Origin: Erysipelotrichaceae bacterium | Lineage (GTDB): Bacteria > Bacillota_I > Bacilli_A > Erysipelotrichales > Erysipelotrichaceae | Direction of reading: 5' to 3' | Length of the DNA stretch: 64,000 nt | Assembly: GCA_017431225.1 (NCBI GenBank) | Contig: JAFRLM010000015.1 | Span: 1 to 64,000 of the forward strand | In this document: piece after piece, positions 48,999 to 56,148 of the stretch | Layout: every line of letters begins with the position of its first letter | Numbering within the stretch: position 1 is the first letter of the stretch | The notes under the pieces: model-generated | Told to the model about the DNA's origin: nothing | Databases searched by the model: none | Seen by the model: only the letters and a program-made list of their open reading frames with translations | Position numbers and translations under genes: made by a program

Positions 48999-49900
48999 AG
49001 GATCTTACTGATCTCAACCGATGTTTTTTCCAATATGCCGGTCTCGGCATATTTTTTTAATGTCGCAATCACCTGATCGGTCAGATAGGGCGGGGTGGAG
49101 GCGCCGGCTGTTACATAGACTTTTTCCTTGCCTTTCAGCCAGTCTTCCTGAAGTCCGGAAGCGTCTTCGATCATCACCGCTTCCTTTACGCCGTTTTTCA
49201 GGCCGATCTCGCGCAGCTTGTTGGAATTGTTGGAGCCGGGATCGCCGACGACGATCAGAAGGTCGGCGTCCTTGAGATCGATCACCGCCTGCTGGCGCTG
49301 GGTGGTGGCGCTGCAGATCTCCTTTTCAAATTCCGCTTCCGGGAAACGTTCCGCGATCGCGGCAAAGAGATCACGGACCTCGAAGAGCGACATCGTCGTC
49401 TGGTTGGTGACGAAGATCTTTCCTTCCGCTTCGATCTTCGCGATATCCTCTAAGGAATAGACAGGGGAGATCGCTTCGCTGATCGAGAGCACCGCTTCCG
49501 CTTCGGGATGTTTCTTCTTGCCGATGTAGAGGACTTTATAACCTTCCGCGAGTTTCTTTTTGATCAGTTCCTGGGTAGCGATCACATCCTCACAGCTCGC
49601 GTCGATCACTTTGAGACCTTTATCAAGCGCTTTCTGCTTGATCGCGGCGGAGATGCCGTGAGCGCTGAAGATCACGATCCCTTCCTCGATCTGCTCCAGC
49701 ATTTCCTCCCGGGAAGCACCGCCCTCAAGGGTCTTGATATCATACAATTCTAATGCCTCGGCGACATAGCGGTTATGAACGATCCGTCCCAGGACATAGA
49801 TCTTTTCGCCGGGATGATCCTTTCTCGCTTTCTTCGCCATCATGACAGCGCGGACAACACCTTTGCAGTATCCGCTGGGAATGACTCTTTTGATTTCCAT
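48995..49900 (-). CDS. ispH: 4-hydroxy-3-methylbut-2-enyl diphosphate reductase
   Basis: A 301-residue Fe-S enzyme that makes IPP and DMAPP in the MEP isoprenoid pathway. Cluster ligands are C12 (SGYCKGV), C103 (DASCEDV) and C196 (EICSATTQRQ); the conserved His residues lie in GRIVHN and SAHGIS, with DPGSNNSNKL near the substrate site. C103 sits in DASCEDV where many homologues have DATCP. The ATG is 6 bases from a TAAAAT box. It is divergent from prsW, with the DEAD-box helicase nearby as in Bacillus. Confidence 0.95.
   Translation of the reverse strand: MEIKRVIPSGYCKGVVRAVMMAKKARKDHPGEKIYVLGRIVHNRYVAEALELYDIKTLEGGASREEMLEQIEEGIVIFSAHGISAAIKQKALDKGLKVIDASCEDVIATQELIKKKLAEGYKVLYIGKKKHPEAEAVLSISEAISPVYSLEDIAKIEAEGKIFVTNQTTMSLFEVRDLFAAIAERFPEAEFEKEICSATTQRQQAVIDLKDADLLIVVGDPGSNNSNKLREIGLKNGVKEAVMIEDASGLQEDWLKGKEKVYVTAGASTPPYLTDQVIATLKKYAETGILEKTSVEISKIL
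49033..49058 (+). terminator. murJ terminator embedded in the ispH coding region
   Basis: ATATGCCG-GTCT-CGGCATAT (49033-49052) followed by TTTTTT on the plus strand. The same bases encode residues near the IspH C-terminus (KKYAETGI) on the minus strand. Confidence 0.75.
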
Positions 49901-49906
49901 GACCTT

Positions 49907-49912
49907 ATTTTA
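49907..49912 (-). promoter_or_regulatory. -10 element of ispH, leaderless type
   Basis: Minus strand TAAAAT, 6 bases (AAGGTC) before the ATG at 49900. A clear -35 is not visible. Confidence 0.5.
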
Positions 49913-49932
49913 TCGTAGTTGCGGAATTCGTG

Positions 49933-49938
49933 TACAAT
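49933..49938 (+). promoter_or_regulatory. -10 element of prsW
   Basis: TACAAT, leaving a short leader that contains GGGAGG before the start; a weak -35 TTATCG lies 17 bases upstream at 49910-49915, overlapping the ispH -10. Confidence 0.5.
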
Positions 49939-49962
49939 AAGTGAATAGGGAGGGTGAGTGTT

Positions 49963-50826
49963 ATGTTGAAATACTTTTCCTTTAGCGATTCCATGCTGGT
50001 CCTGGTACTGGCTGCTCTGATACCGCCGTTTTATCTGCTCATGCGGGTTTACCGTCTGGACCGCATCGAAAAAGAACCGCTGAAACTGCTGTTATTCCTT
50101 TTTCTGCTGGGTGTGGTATCCACCGTCCCGGCGATCGCGCTTGAGCTCGGTCTCGGGAATCTTCTGGTCAAGATCTTTGATAATGTCCGTCTGACGGATT
50201 TTACGGTAAATCTCTATTACCTGATCGATAACCTGATCTGTGTGGCGCTGGTCGAGGAAGGACTGAAGTATCTCTTCCTGCGTTTCGCCACCTGGAACAA
50301 CAAATCCTTCAATTACCGTTTTGACGGGATCGTCTACGCGATCTTCGTCTCGCTTGGCTTCGCGGCTGCCGAAAACGTTCTCTATGTTACCAGCAACGGC
50401 ATGAGCAACGCGGTCCTGCGCGCCCTGACAGCGATCCCCGGCCACTGCATCTTCGGTATCTATATGGGTACCTACTACGGCTGGGCCAAGATGTATGACA
50501 GAAGAGGCATGACCGGACGCCGGAACTACGAACTGTTCAAGACGCTGGCAGTGCCGACCCTGCTGCACGGCATCTACGATTATTCTCTGACGATCAACAG
50601 CGACTACGCGTTCTACGGTTTCCTGATCTATATCATCGTATTGGACGTCATGGCGCTCAAACATATCCGCCGTTCGGCCAGCCTTGATGAGGATATCACC
50701 TATGGCTCTGACACGGAAGTCGGTGTCCGCATTCCCACGGGCGAGCAGAAGATCGAGAGTCTGGCGGAACTCAAGGAAACGCTCAATCATGCGAAGAAGG
50801 ACAAGGATCCTTTCTCGCTCAAGTGA
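49963..50826 (+). CDS. prsW: PrsW-family intramembrane protease
   Basis: A 287-residue protein with about eight hydrophobic segments and the PrsW signature: VEEGLKYLFL (EExxK), RFDGIVYAIFVSLGFAAAENVLY, PGHCIFGIYMG and LLHGIYDY, the Glu and His residues being the proposed metal-site ligands. B. subtilis PrsW cleaves the anti-sigma factor RsiW; the substrate here is unknown and no anti-sigma gene is in the window. The ATG at 49963 has GGGAGG 8 bases upstream and is preferred over the in-frame GTG at 49954. Confidence 0.85.
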   Translation: MLKYFSFSDSMLVLVLAALIPPFYLLMRVYRLDRIEKEPLKLLLFLFLLGVVSTVPAIALELGLGNLLVKIFDNVRLTDFTVNLYYLIDNLICVALVEEGLKYLFLRFATWNNKSFNYRFDGIVYAIFVSLGFAAAENVLYVTSNGMSNAVLRALTAIPGHCIFGIYMGTYYGWAKMYDRRGMTGRRNYELFKTLAVPTLLHGIYDYSLTINSDYAFYGFLIYIIVLDVMALKHIRRSASLDEDITYGSDTEVGVRIPTGEQKIESLAELKETLNHAKKDKDPFSLK

Positions 50827-50893
50827 GTGATCAAATCAGTTTGTTTTCAAATTGAAGTGTGTTAAATTCAAAATATGTGAAGGAGATTTGTAC

Positions 50894-52087
50894 ATGAAAA
50901 ACGAAATCACTGAATCTGTATTAAAGAAGTTTGCCGATGAGTATGAAAACGATCCGGTACAGAAGGCAGTCCGCCGTGTCCTTTACCGCACAAAGCTGAA
51001 CGAAGCCGCGTTAGTCCAGGAGAATGAAGGCAAGATCGCTGACCGCTTCTCGATCGACATCAAGACGCTGCCGGTCACCAACCAGAGACAGTCCGGCCGC
51101 TGCTGGATCTTCTCCGCGCTGAATACCCTTCGTGAAGATACAGCAACGAAACTGAAACTCGAGAAATTCGAATTCTCCCAGAACTATATCGCTTTCTGGG
51201 ATAAGCTCGAAAAGATCAATTTCTATATGGAATCCGTCATTGAGCTTGCGGACAGAGAATGGGATGACCGCACTTTAGACTGGATCAACCGCTGGGGCGT
51301 CGGTGACGGCGGCCAGTGGGATATGTTCACCGCTCTCGTTGAGAAATACGGTCTGGTCCCGAAAGACGCGATGCCGGAGACCGCTTCCTCCAACGCCACC
51401 AGAACGATCAACACACTGACCAACCGCCGTCTGCGCCGTTTCTGCGCCGATGTCAAGGCGGCCAACGGCGATAAGGAAAGGATTGCTGCCCTCAAGGAAG
51501 AATGCCTGAACGAGCTCTACCGCATGCAGTGCAGCTGCTTCGGTGTTCCGCCGAAGAAATTCGATTTCGAATATGTCGACAAGGATAAGAAGTATCACTG
51601 TGTCAAAGGTCTGACACCGAAGTCCTTCTTCAAGAAATATGTTGACTGGGATTTCTCGGACTATGTATCCATGATCCATGCCCCGACCGAAGACAAGCCG
51701 TATTACAAGCGCTATACCGTCAAGTACCTCGGCAATGTCGTCGGCAAGAAGGTCAAGCACCTGAACCTGCCGTTAGGCGAATTCAAGAAGGCTGTCATCG
51801 ACCAGCTGAAAGACGGCAAGGTCGTCTGGTTCGGTTCCGACTGCTCTCCGTTCGGCGACCGCCAGGGAGGCTACTGGGCACCGGAAGCCTTTGATTACGA
51901 ATCGCTCTTCAATATCGATTTCCGGATCAATAAGGAAGATGCCCTGAATTCCAGAGAAAGCGCGATGAACCACGCGATGGTCATCACCGGTGTCAACCTC
52001 GACGATGACAAACCGACCAAGTGGAAGATCGAGAACAGCTGGGGCGATGAGATCGCTCATAAGGGTTACTTCGTTGCCAGCGACTAA
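50894..52087 (+). CDS. pepC: Aminopeptidase C (bleomycin hydrolase family), truncated by an in-frame stop
   Basis: A 397-residue C1-family cysteine peptidase. The catalytic triad is intact: C70 (NQRQSGRCWIF), H360 (NHAMVITGV) and N381 (ENSWGDE). The frame ends at TAA 52085-52087 after GYFVASD, but the same frame continues for 42 more codons (starting WFDRYVYQAV and ending WDPMGTLAD) that match the normal PepC C-terminus, where Glu is expected at the stop. In bleomycin hydrolases the C-terminal arm reaches the active site and sets exopeptidase specificity, so a truncated enzyme could be altered or inactive. AAGGAG lies 9 bases before the ATG. Confidence 0.85.
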   Translation: MKNEITESVLKKFADEYENDPVQKAVRRVLYRTKLNEAALVQENEGKIADRFSIDIKTLPVTNQRQSGRCWIFSALNTLREDTATKLKLEKFEFSQNYIAFWDKLEKINFYMESVIELADREWDDRTLDWINRWGVGDGGQWDMFTALVEKYGLVPKDAMPETASSNATRTINTLTNRRLRRFCADVKAANGDKERIAALKEECLNELYRMQCSCFGVPPKKFDFEYVDKDKKYHCVKGLTPKSFFKKYVDWDFSDYVSMIHAPTEDKPYYKRYTVKYLGNVVGKKVKHLNLPLGEFKKAVIDQLKDGKVVWFGSDCSPFGDRQGGYWAPEAFDYESLFNIDFRINKEDALNSRESAMNHAMVITGVNLDDDKPTKWKIENSWGDEIAHKGYFVASD

Positions 52088-52216
52088 TGGTTTGACCGCT
52101 ATGTCTACCAGGCTGTCGTCAACAAGAAGTACCTCAGCAGCAAGGCTGTCAAGGCGCTCAACACTAAGCTTGTCGAGCTCGAACCCTGGGATCCGATGGG
52201 AACTCTGGCTGACTAA
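52085..52216 (+). pseudogene. pepC: Separated C-terminal part of pepC after the in-frame TAA
   Basis: Begins with the TAA at 52085-52087 and runs in the same frame to TAA 52214-52216. The sequence is well conserved (YVYQAVVNKKYLSSKAV) with no other stop, and no start codon or ribosome binding site of its own. Intact pepC would be 440 residues. A GAA or GAG to TAA change, a sequencing error, or stop-codon readthrough would explain it. Confidence 0.8.
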
Positions 52217-52244
52217 GCTGAGCACGAATCTTTTAAAACGAACG

Positions 52245-52279
52245 AAAGCTGAACCGTTCTCGACGGTTCAGCTTTTTTT
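52245..52279 (+). terminator. pepC terminator
   Basis: AAAGCTGAACCGT-TCTCG-ACGGTTCAGCTTT, a perfect 13-bp stem, then TTTT. The promoter of the next gene starts in its loop. Confidence 0.9.
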
Positions 52280-52288
52280 CTGTACAAT
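52260..52288 (+). promoter_or_regulatory. Promoter of the DEAD-box helicase gene, leaderless type
   Basis: -35 TCGACG (52260-52265, in the terminator loop), 17-base spacer, -10 TACAAT (52283-52288), then 6 bases (GTAGCC) to the ATG. Confidence 0.5.
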
Positions 52289-52294
52289 GTAGCC

Positions 52295-53644
52295 ATGGCA
52301 AAAACAGAATTAAGAGAAGAGACCCGGAAGTTCTTTGAACTGAACGGTTTCCGTGAATTTACGAGTATCCAGAAAATGGTCCTCGAGACGAGACGCCGCA
52401 AGAAGGATCTGATCGCCGTCGGCGCGACCGGAACCGGCAAGACCCATGCTTTTCTGTTCGCGGTATCTGAGATCATCGACCCGGAAAAGGATGAGACCCA
52501 GGTCATCATCAGTGCCCCGACCAGAGAGCTGGCGTTCCAGATCAACTCCGCGGCCGCGGTGCTGAAAGAAGTCTATCCGGGACTGCGCGTCAAGATGCTC
52601 AGCGGCGGTACGGACAGCACCCGTGCCCGTCAGGGCTTCAAGAACGCTCCGCATATCATCATCGGCACCCCGGGCAGGATCCGTTCCTTCTTTGAGGAAC
52701 AGCTTTTCCGTACCGATACGGTCCGCATGTTTATTATCGATGAAGCGGATATGACACTCGAATACGGTTTCCTGGATGACATCGACGTCGTCCTCGGCCG
52801 TGTTCCCCAGGAAGCAGAGATCCTCTGCTTCAGCGCGACGCTTCCTGAAGGACTTAAACCCTTCATCGCCAAATACCTCAGCAATCCCGAGATCCTGAAG
52901 GTCGAAGGGGAGAAGACCGCTCCCCAGATCGATCACATCCTGATCGACGCCAAGCACCGCAGCTATGCCGAAGCGCTGCTGACGATCCTGCCGGGATTTG
53001 ATCCCTATGTCTGTCTGATCTTCGCGAACACCCGTGAGGAATGCGATTCCGCGTATGAGCTGCTGCGTCAGAACGGCATCCGCTGTCTCGAACTGCACGG
53101 TGGTCTCAATCCGCGTGAGCGTTCCAAAGTCATGCGCGCTCTCAAGAACGATGAGGTGCGCTATGTCGTCGCTTCCGACGTTGCTTCCCGCGGTATCGAT
53201 ATCGAAGGCATCACTCATGTCGTCTCGCTCGGTTTCCCGAAGGAGCTCGCTTTCTATACGCACCGTGCCGGCCGTACCGGACGCAACGGCAGGGAAGGCA
53301 CCTGCTTCGCGATCTTCAACAAGACCGATGAGAACGCGATCCGCACACTCCGCAAACAGGGCATCGAATTCCGTTACCGCTCCTTCAAGAACGGGGAGTG
53401 GAAGGATCTGAAGGATCCCTTTGCCGGACGTATCTCCAAGGATGATCTCCGTGAAAAAGAGATCGCCAAACGCTTCACGCCCAAAAAGCAGAAGGTCAAA
53501 CCGAATTATAAAAAGAAGAGACGCCAGCTGGTCGAGGAGACCAAGCGCAAGGAACGCCGCGACTTCATCCGTTCCAAGATCAACGAGGAGAAGAAACAGC
53601 GTTACCGCGCGGCTGCGCGCGCAAAAAAAGAGGAGAAGGATTAA
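52295..53644 (+). CDS. cshB: DEAD-box RNA helicase, CshB-like
   Basis: A 449-residue helicase. Q motif FTSIQ, motif I GATGTGKT, Ia PTRELA, motif II DEAD, motif III SAT and motif VI HRAGRTGR are all present, and a Lys/Arg-rich tail of about 70 residues follows the core, as in cold-shock RNA helicases that act on ribosome assembly and mRNA. Closeness to ispH resembles the B. subtilis yqf region, where cshB (yqfR) lies. The ATG is 6 bases from a -10 box. The last codons form a palindrome with the convergent gene. Confidence 0.88.
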   Translation: MAKTELREETRKFFELNGFREFTSIQKMVLETRRRKKDLIAVGATGTGKTHAFLFAVSEIIDPEKDETQVIISAPTRELAFQINSAAAVLKEVYPGLRVKMLSGGTDSTRARQGFKNAPHIIIGTPGRIRSFFEEQLFRTDTVRMFIIDEADMTLEYGFLDDIDVVLGRVPQEAEILCFSATLPEGLKPFIAKYLSNPEILKVEGEKTAPQIDHILIDAKHRSYAEALLTILPGFDPYVCLIFANTREECDSAYELLRQNGIRCLELHGGLNPRERSKVMRALKNDEVRYVVASDVASRGIDIEGITHVVSLGFPKELAFYTHRAGRTGRNGREGTCFAIFNKTDENAIRTLRKQGIEFRYRSFKNGEWKDLKDPFAGRISKDDLREKEIAKRFTPKKQKVKPNYKKKRRQLVEETKRKERRDFIRSKINEEKKQRYRAAARAKKEEKD

Positions 53645-53653
53645 TCCTTCTCC
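53632..53653. repeat. Perfect 22-bp palindrome across the shared stop codons
   Basis: GGAGAAGGATT followed by its exact complement, centred on TTAA (53641-53644), where both convergent genes stop. Each gene reads GAG AAG GAT TAA, so both proteins end Glu-Lys-Asp. As RNA it could fold into a 9-bp stem with a UUAA loop on either transcript; no T-run follows. Confidence 0.9.
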
Positions 53654-56088
53654 AGCAGTTCTTTAAGATCCTGAAGGGGACGGTTCGCCGGCGCGTTATG
53701 CACCGGAGGAGCCGTCTTTTCTTTTGTCTCACTGATCCGTTTCCAGAATTCCGCCGAGGAAAGTCTTCTGACCGGACGGCTGAAGACAGCCAGCTGGACC
53801 AGACGGTCGGAACTGACGACGTGCAGACGGTAGTGTTTCGCCAGCAGTTCGGTATTCTCCTGGATGTAGCGGTCGGCGGACTGATCCTTGCCGGTAAAGA
53901 TGACGGTCAGATCATCGCTTCTGGTCAGGGTGGGGATGCTGCGGTCGCGGTTATAGGCGTCGAATACGACGATCAGCCGTGCCTGCAGATACCCCTGGGC
54001 ATCCGCCAGTTTATCGATCAGACGGATGCGCGCGTTATAGAGATCGCTTTTGGCGATCGCGTCGCATTCGGGATCGGCATGCAGAAGGTTGTAGCCATCG
54101 ATCAGATAAGCGTTCTCTTTTGTGACGGATTCCTTGATATCGACATGGGCCGGTTCTTCCTTGGCCGGCTTCGGTCTTTCTTTTTCACTTACCCGTTCCT
54201 TGTCCTTATGGGTCATAGCCCAGACCCGGCGCAGTTCACTGTCGGAGATCTTCTGGGGATTGTATAAAGGAGTATGCGGCTGATTGATACCGAGGTATTC
54301 TTCGACTTCACTGCCGCGGACTTCAAGGATCTTCCCGCTTTTCTGGAAGATCGAGGAAGAGCTTCCGGAGATCTCATTGCGCATCTCGGGCTCCGGGGTC
54401 GGTGAGGGCAGATACATCTCTTCAACAAGTTCCGCTTCAAGTCCCGTACGGCTGAGCTCCTCGATCAGAGAGAAACTGTCTCTGGCCGGACACAGGAAGA
54501 GGAAACCATTCTCTGTTTCTTCGTACTGGATATTGCGCCGCGCGAAGAACATGTGCAGTTCTTCCTTATCTTCTGTTTCCAGGCGGTAGCGGACAAAGTC
54601 CTCGATCAGCAGGTTGCCGGCTTTTTCCTGTCCCTGGTTGATCGCCCGGTAAAGTGCCTCGCGGCATTCCTCATAGGCGTCCTGACGGCTCGTGGTGATC
54701 GAAAGGATCTCGATCCGCATCGCTTTTAAAGGCAGACCGCTGCGGAAGCCGAGCGGCGGATTATAACGCAGTTCTTCAAGAAGTCTATGACTCAGCGGCT
54801 GATGCGCCAGGTCGGCAGCCTCCATTTCTTTATCATATTCAAGCGGCAGCAGATCAACGGTGACTTCCGCACTGCGGGTAAGCGATTCATAATGGGCCAC
54901 ACCGGTCTCTTCATTCGTGATCGTTTCGTAATAGGGATAGACGATCTCTGAAAGCAGCGGACGATAACCGTAGCGCTCCTCAAAGTCCTGTAAGAAGATC
55001 TCGGCTGCCAGCAGTCCCGGCAGGGAGACGGTCAGCACGTTTTTCCGCGGATCGAAGTCACTGCCGATCTCGGGATGTTCCTGGCCGATCTCACGCAGTT
55101 TCAGATAGAGGGCGCTGTTGTCCTCACGCTCCGAAGAGAGGATGAAGCGTAGGGAGCCCTTGCGTTTTTCCTTTTCGACCGCGCGGGGCGGATAGTAGGA
55201 AGGCGCCTCGCATTTCAAGCCTTTGACAGCGCAGAGCTCGCCGGCCATGGCTTCACTGACATTCTCGTATTTCACGCCGTTATAGAGACGGATCTCCTCG
55301 ATCTTGGCTCCGTCAACGACGTCCTTGACTTTTAAGCGGCCGCCGAGCATTTTCAGGAAATGCATCTTCTCGCGGCCGATCTTCGCGTATTTATAGACAT
55401 AGAAGGAAGGATCTTCGCCTTCCTCGCGCTGTGCTTTGAAGGACTCAAGCCAGGGCAGGAGTTCCATGATCCCTTCTTCCTTTAAAGCGGAACCGAAGAA
55501 GCAGGGGATATAGACACGGCGCGCAAAAAGATCCTGCTTCAGGGCAAAATCGACAGTGCCGTCGCGCAGATACTGTTCAAGAACTTTTTCATCGTTCAAA
55601 GCTGCCAGATCGTTGAGTTCCTCCTCGGTCACGATCAGCGGGGAAAGCTCTTCCTTGATACGTTTGCGCAGTTCCTGGGGATCCCCGCGGAAACGGTCCA
55701 TCTTATTGACGAACACCAGCATCGGGATCTGCTGGGATAAAAGCTCGGCAAAGATCTGTCTGGTCGCCCGGCTGATATCTTCCGAGGCCGGCAGGATCAG
55801 AAGGGCGAGATCGATCGCCTTGACTGCCCGCCGGCGTTCCGGGGCAAAGTCCCGGTGACCCGGGGTATCGAGCAGGATCAGTTCCTTTTCCGCTAAAGTG
55901 ATACGGGCGCTTTTGACGGTGATCGTTATCCCGCGCTTACGCTCCTCACTGCCGTAATCCAGCAGAGAATCGCGGTTGTCAACACGGCCGGCTTTCGCCA
56001 GCATCCCGGTCGCGTGCAGAAGCGCTTCACAGAAGGTCGTTTTTCCGGCATCGACATCCGCGTAAATGCCCAGTACGGTCTTTTCCAT
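53641..56088 (-). CDS. EF-G/TetM-like translational GTPase fused to a Rae1/YacP-like NYN nuclease domain
   Basis: An 815-residue fusion. GTPase motifs: P-loop DVDAGKT (11-17), RGIT (52-55), DTPGH (74-78), NKMD (128-131), SA (200-201). Residues 225-560 resemble EF-G/TetM domains II-V. A charged linker (about 561-658) leads to an NYN domain (659-790) like YacP/Rae1, with likely catalytic acids D664 (IDGYN), D710 (VVFDA), D739 (SADR) and D761 (SSDR). Rae1 cuts mRNA in the ribosomal A site in B. subtilis; ribosomal-protection GTPases bind the same site. The P-loop has Asp where TetM has His (AHVDAGKT), and the domain IV loop region is short, so tetracycline resistance is doubtful. The start is 7 bases from a -10 box. 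Confidence 0.88.
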   Translation of the reverse strand: MEKTVLGIYADVDAGKTTFCEALLHATGMLAKAGRVDNRDSLLDYGSEERKRGITITVKSARITLAEKELILLDTPGHRDFAPERRRAVKAIDLALLILPASEDISRATRQIFAELLSQQIPMLVFVNKMDRFRGDPQELRKRIKEELSPLIVTEEELNDLAALNDEKVLEQYLRDGTVDFALKQDLFARRVYIPCFFGSALKEEGIMELLPWLESFKAQREEGEDPSFYVYKYAKIGREKMHFLKMLGGRLKVKDVVDGAKIEEIRLYNGVKYENVSEAMAGELCAVKGLKCEAPSYYPPRAVEKEKRKGSLRFILSSEREDNSALYLKLREIGQEHPEIGSDFDPRKNVLTVSLPGLLAAEIFLQDFEERYGYRPLLSEIVYPYYETITNEETGVAHYESLTRSAEVTVDLLPLEYDKEMEAADLAHQPLSHRLLEELRYNPPLGFRSGLPLKAMRIEILSITTSRQDAYEECREALYRAINQGQEKAGNLLIEDFVRYRLETEDKEELHMFFARRNIQYEETENGFLFLCPARDSFSLIEELSRTGLEAELVEEMYLPSPTPEPEMRNEISGSSSSIFQKSGKILEVRGSEVEEYLGINQPHTPLYNPQKISDSELRRVWAMTHKDKERVSEKERPKPAKEEPAHVDIKESVTKENAYLIDGYNLLHADPECDAIAKSDLYNARIRLIDKLADAQGYLQARLIVVFDAYNRDRSIPTLTRSDDLTVIFTGKDQSADRYIQENTELLAKHYRLHVVSSDRLVQLAVFSRPVRRLSSAEFWKRISETKEKTAPPVHNAPANRPLQDLKELLEKD

Positions 56089-56095
56089 AACTCTT

Positions 56096-56124
56096 ATTTT
56101 ACGGAAGACGTCTGTTTCTGTGAA
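56096..56124 (-). promoter_or_regulatory. Promoter of the GTPase-NYN fusion gene, leaderless type
   Basis: Minus strand -35 TTCACA (56119-56124), 17-base spacer, -10 TAAAAT (56096-56101), 7 bases before the ATG at 56088. Confidence 0.65.
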
Positions 56125-56133
56125 TAGACAAAG

Positions 56134-56142
56134 TGTTACAAT
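56134..56142 (+). promoter_or_regulatory. Extended -10 of rimO, leaderless type
   Basis: TGT-TACAAT (56134-56142) with 6 bases (AAAGAC) before the ATG. The -35 position (about 56114-56119) overlaps the -35 of the divergent fusion gene. Confidence 0.55.
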
Positions 56143-56148
56143 AAAGAC

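Noticed and set aside
52085-52087. TAA as a reassigned sense codon
   Set aside because: TAA is used as the normal stop by many genes in this window, so a general code change is excluded; a local mutation, error or readthrough is the sensible explanation.
53632-53653. The palindrome as an ordinary intrinsic terminator
   Set aside because: No T-run follows on either strand and the loop is only TTAA, so it was recorded as a palindrome rather than a terminator.
53641-56088. Calling the fusion a tetracycline-resistance protein
   Set aside because: It has the GTPase architecture, but the P-loop His of TetM is Asp, the domain IV loop region is shortened and a nuclease domain is attached; resistance is not supported by the sequence alone.
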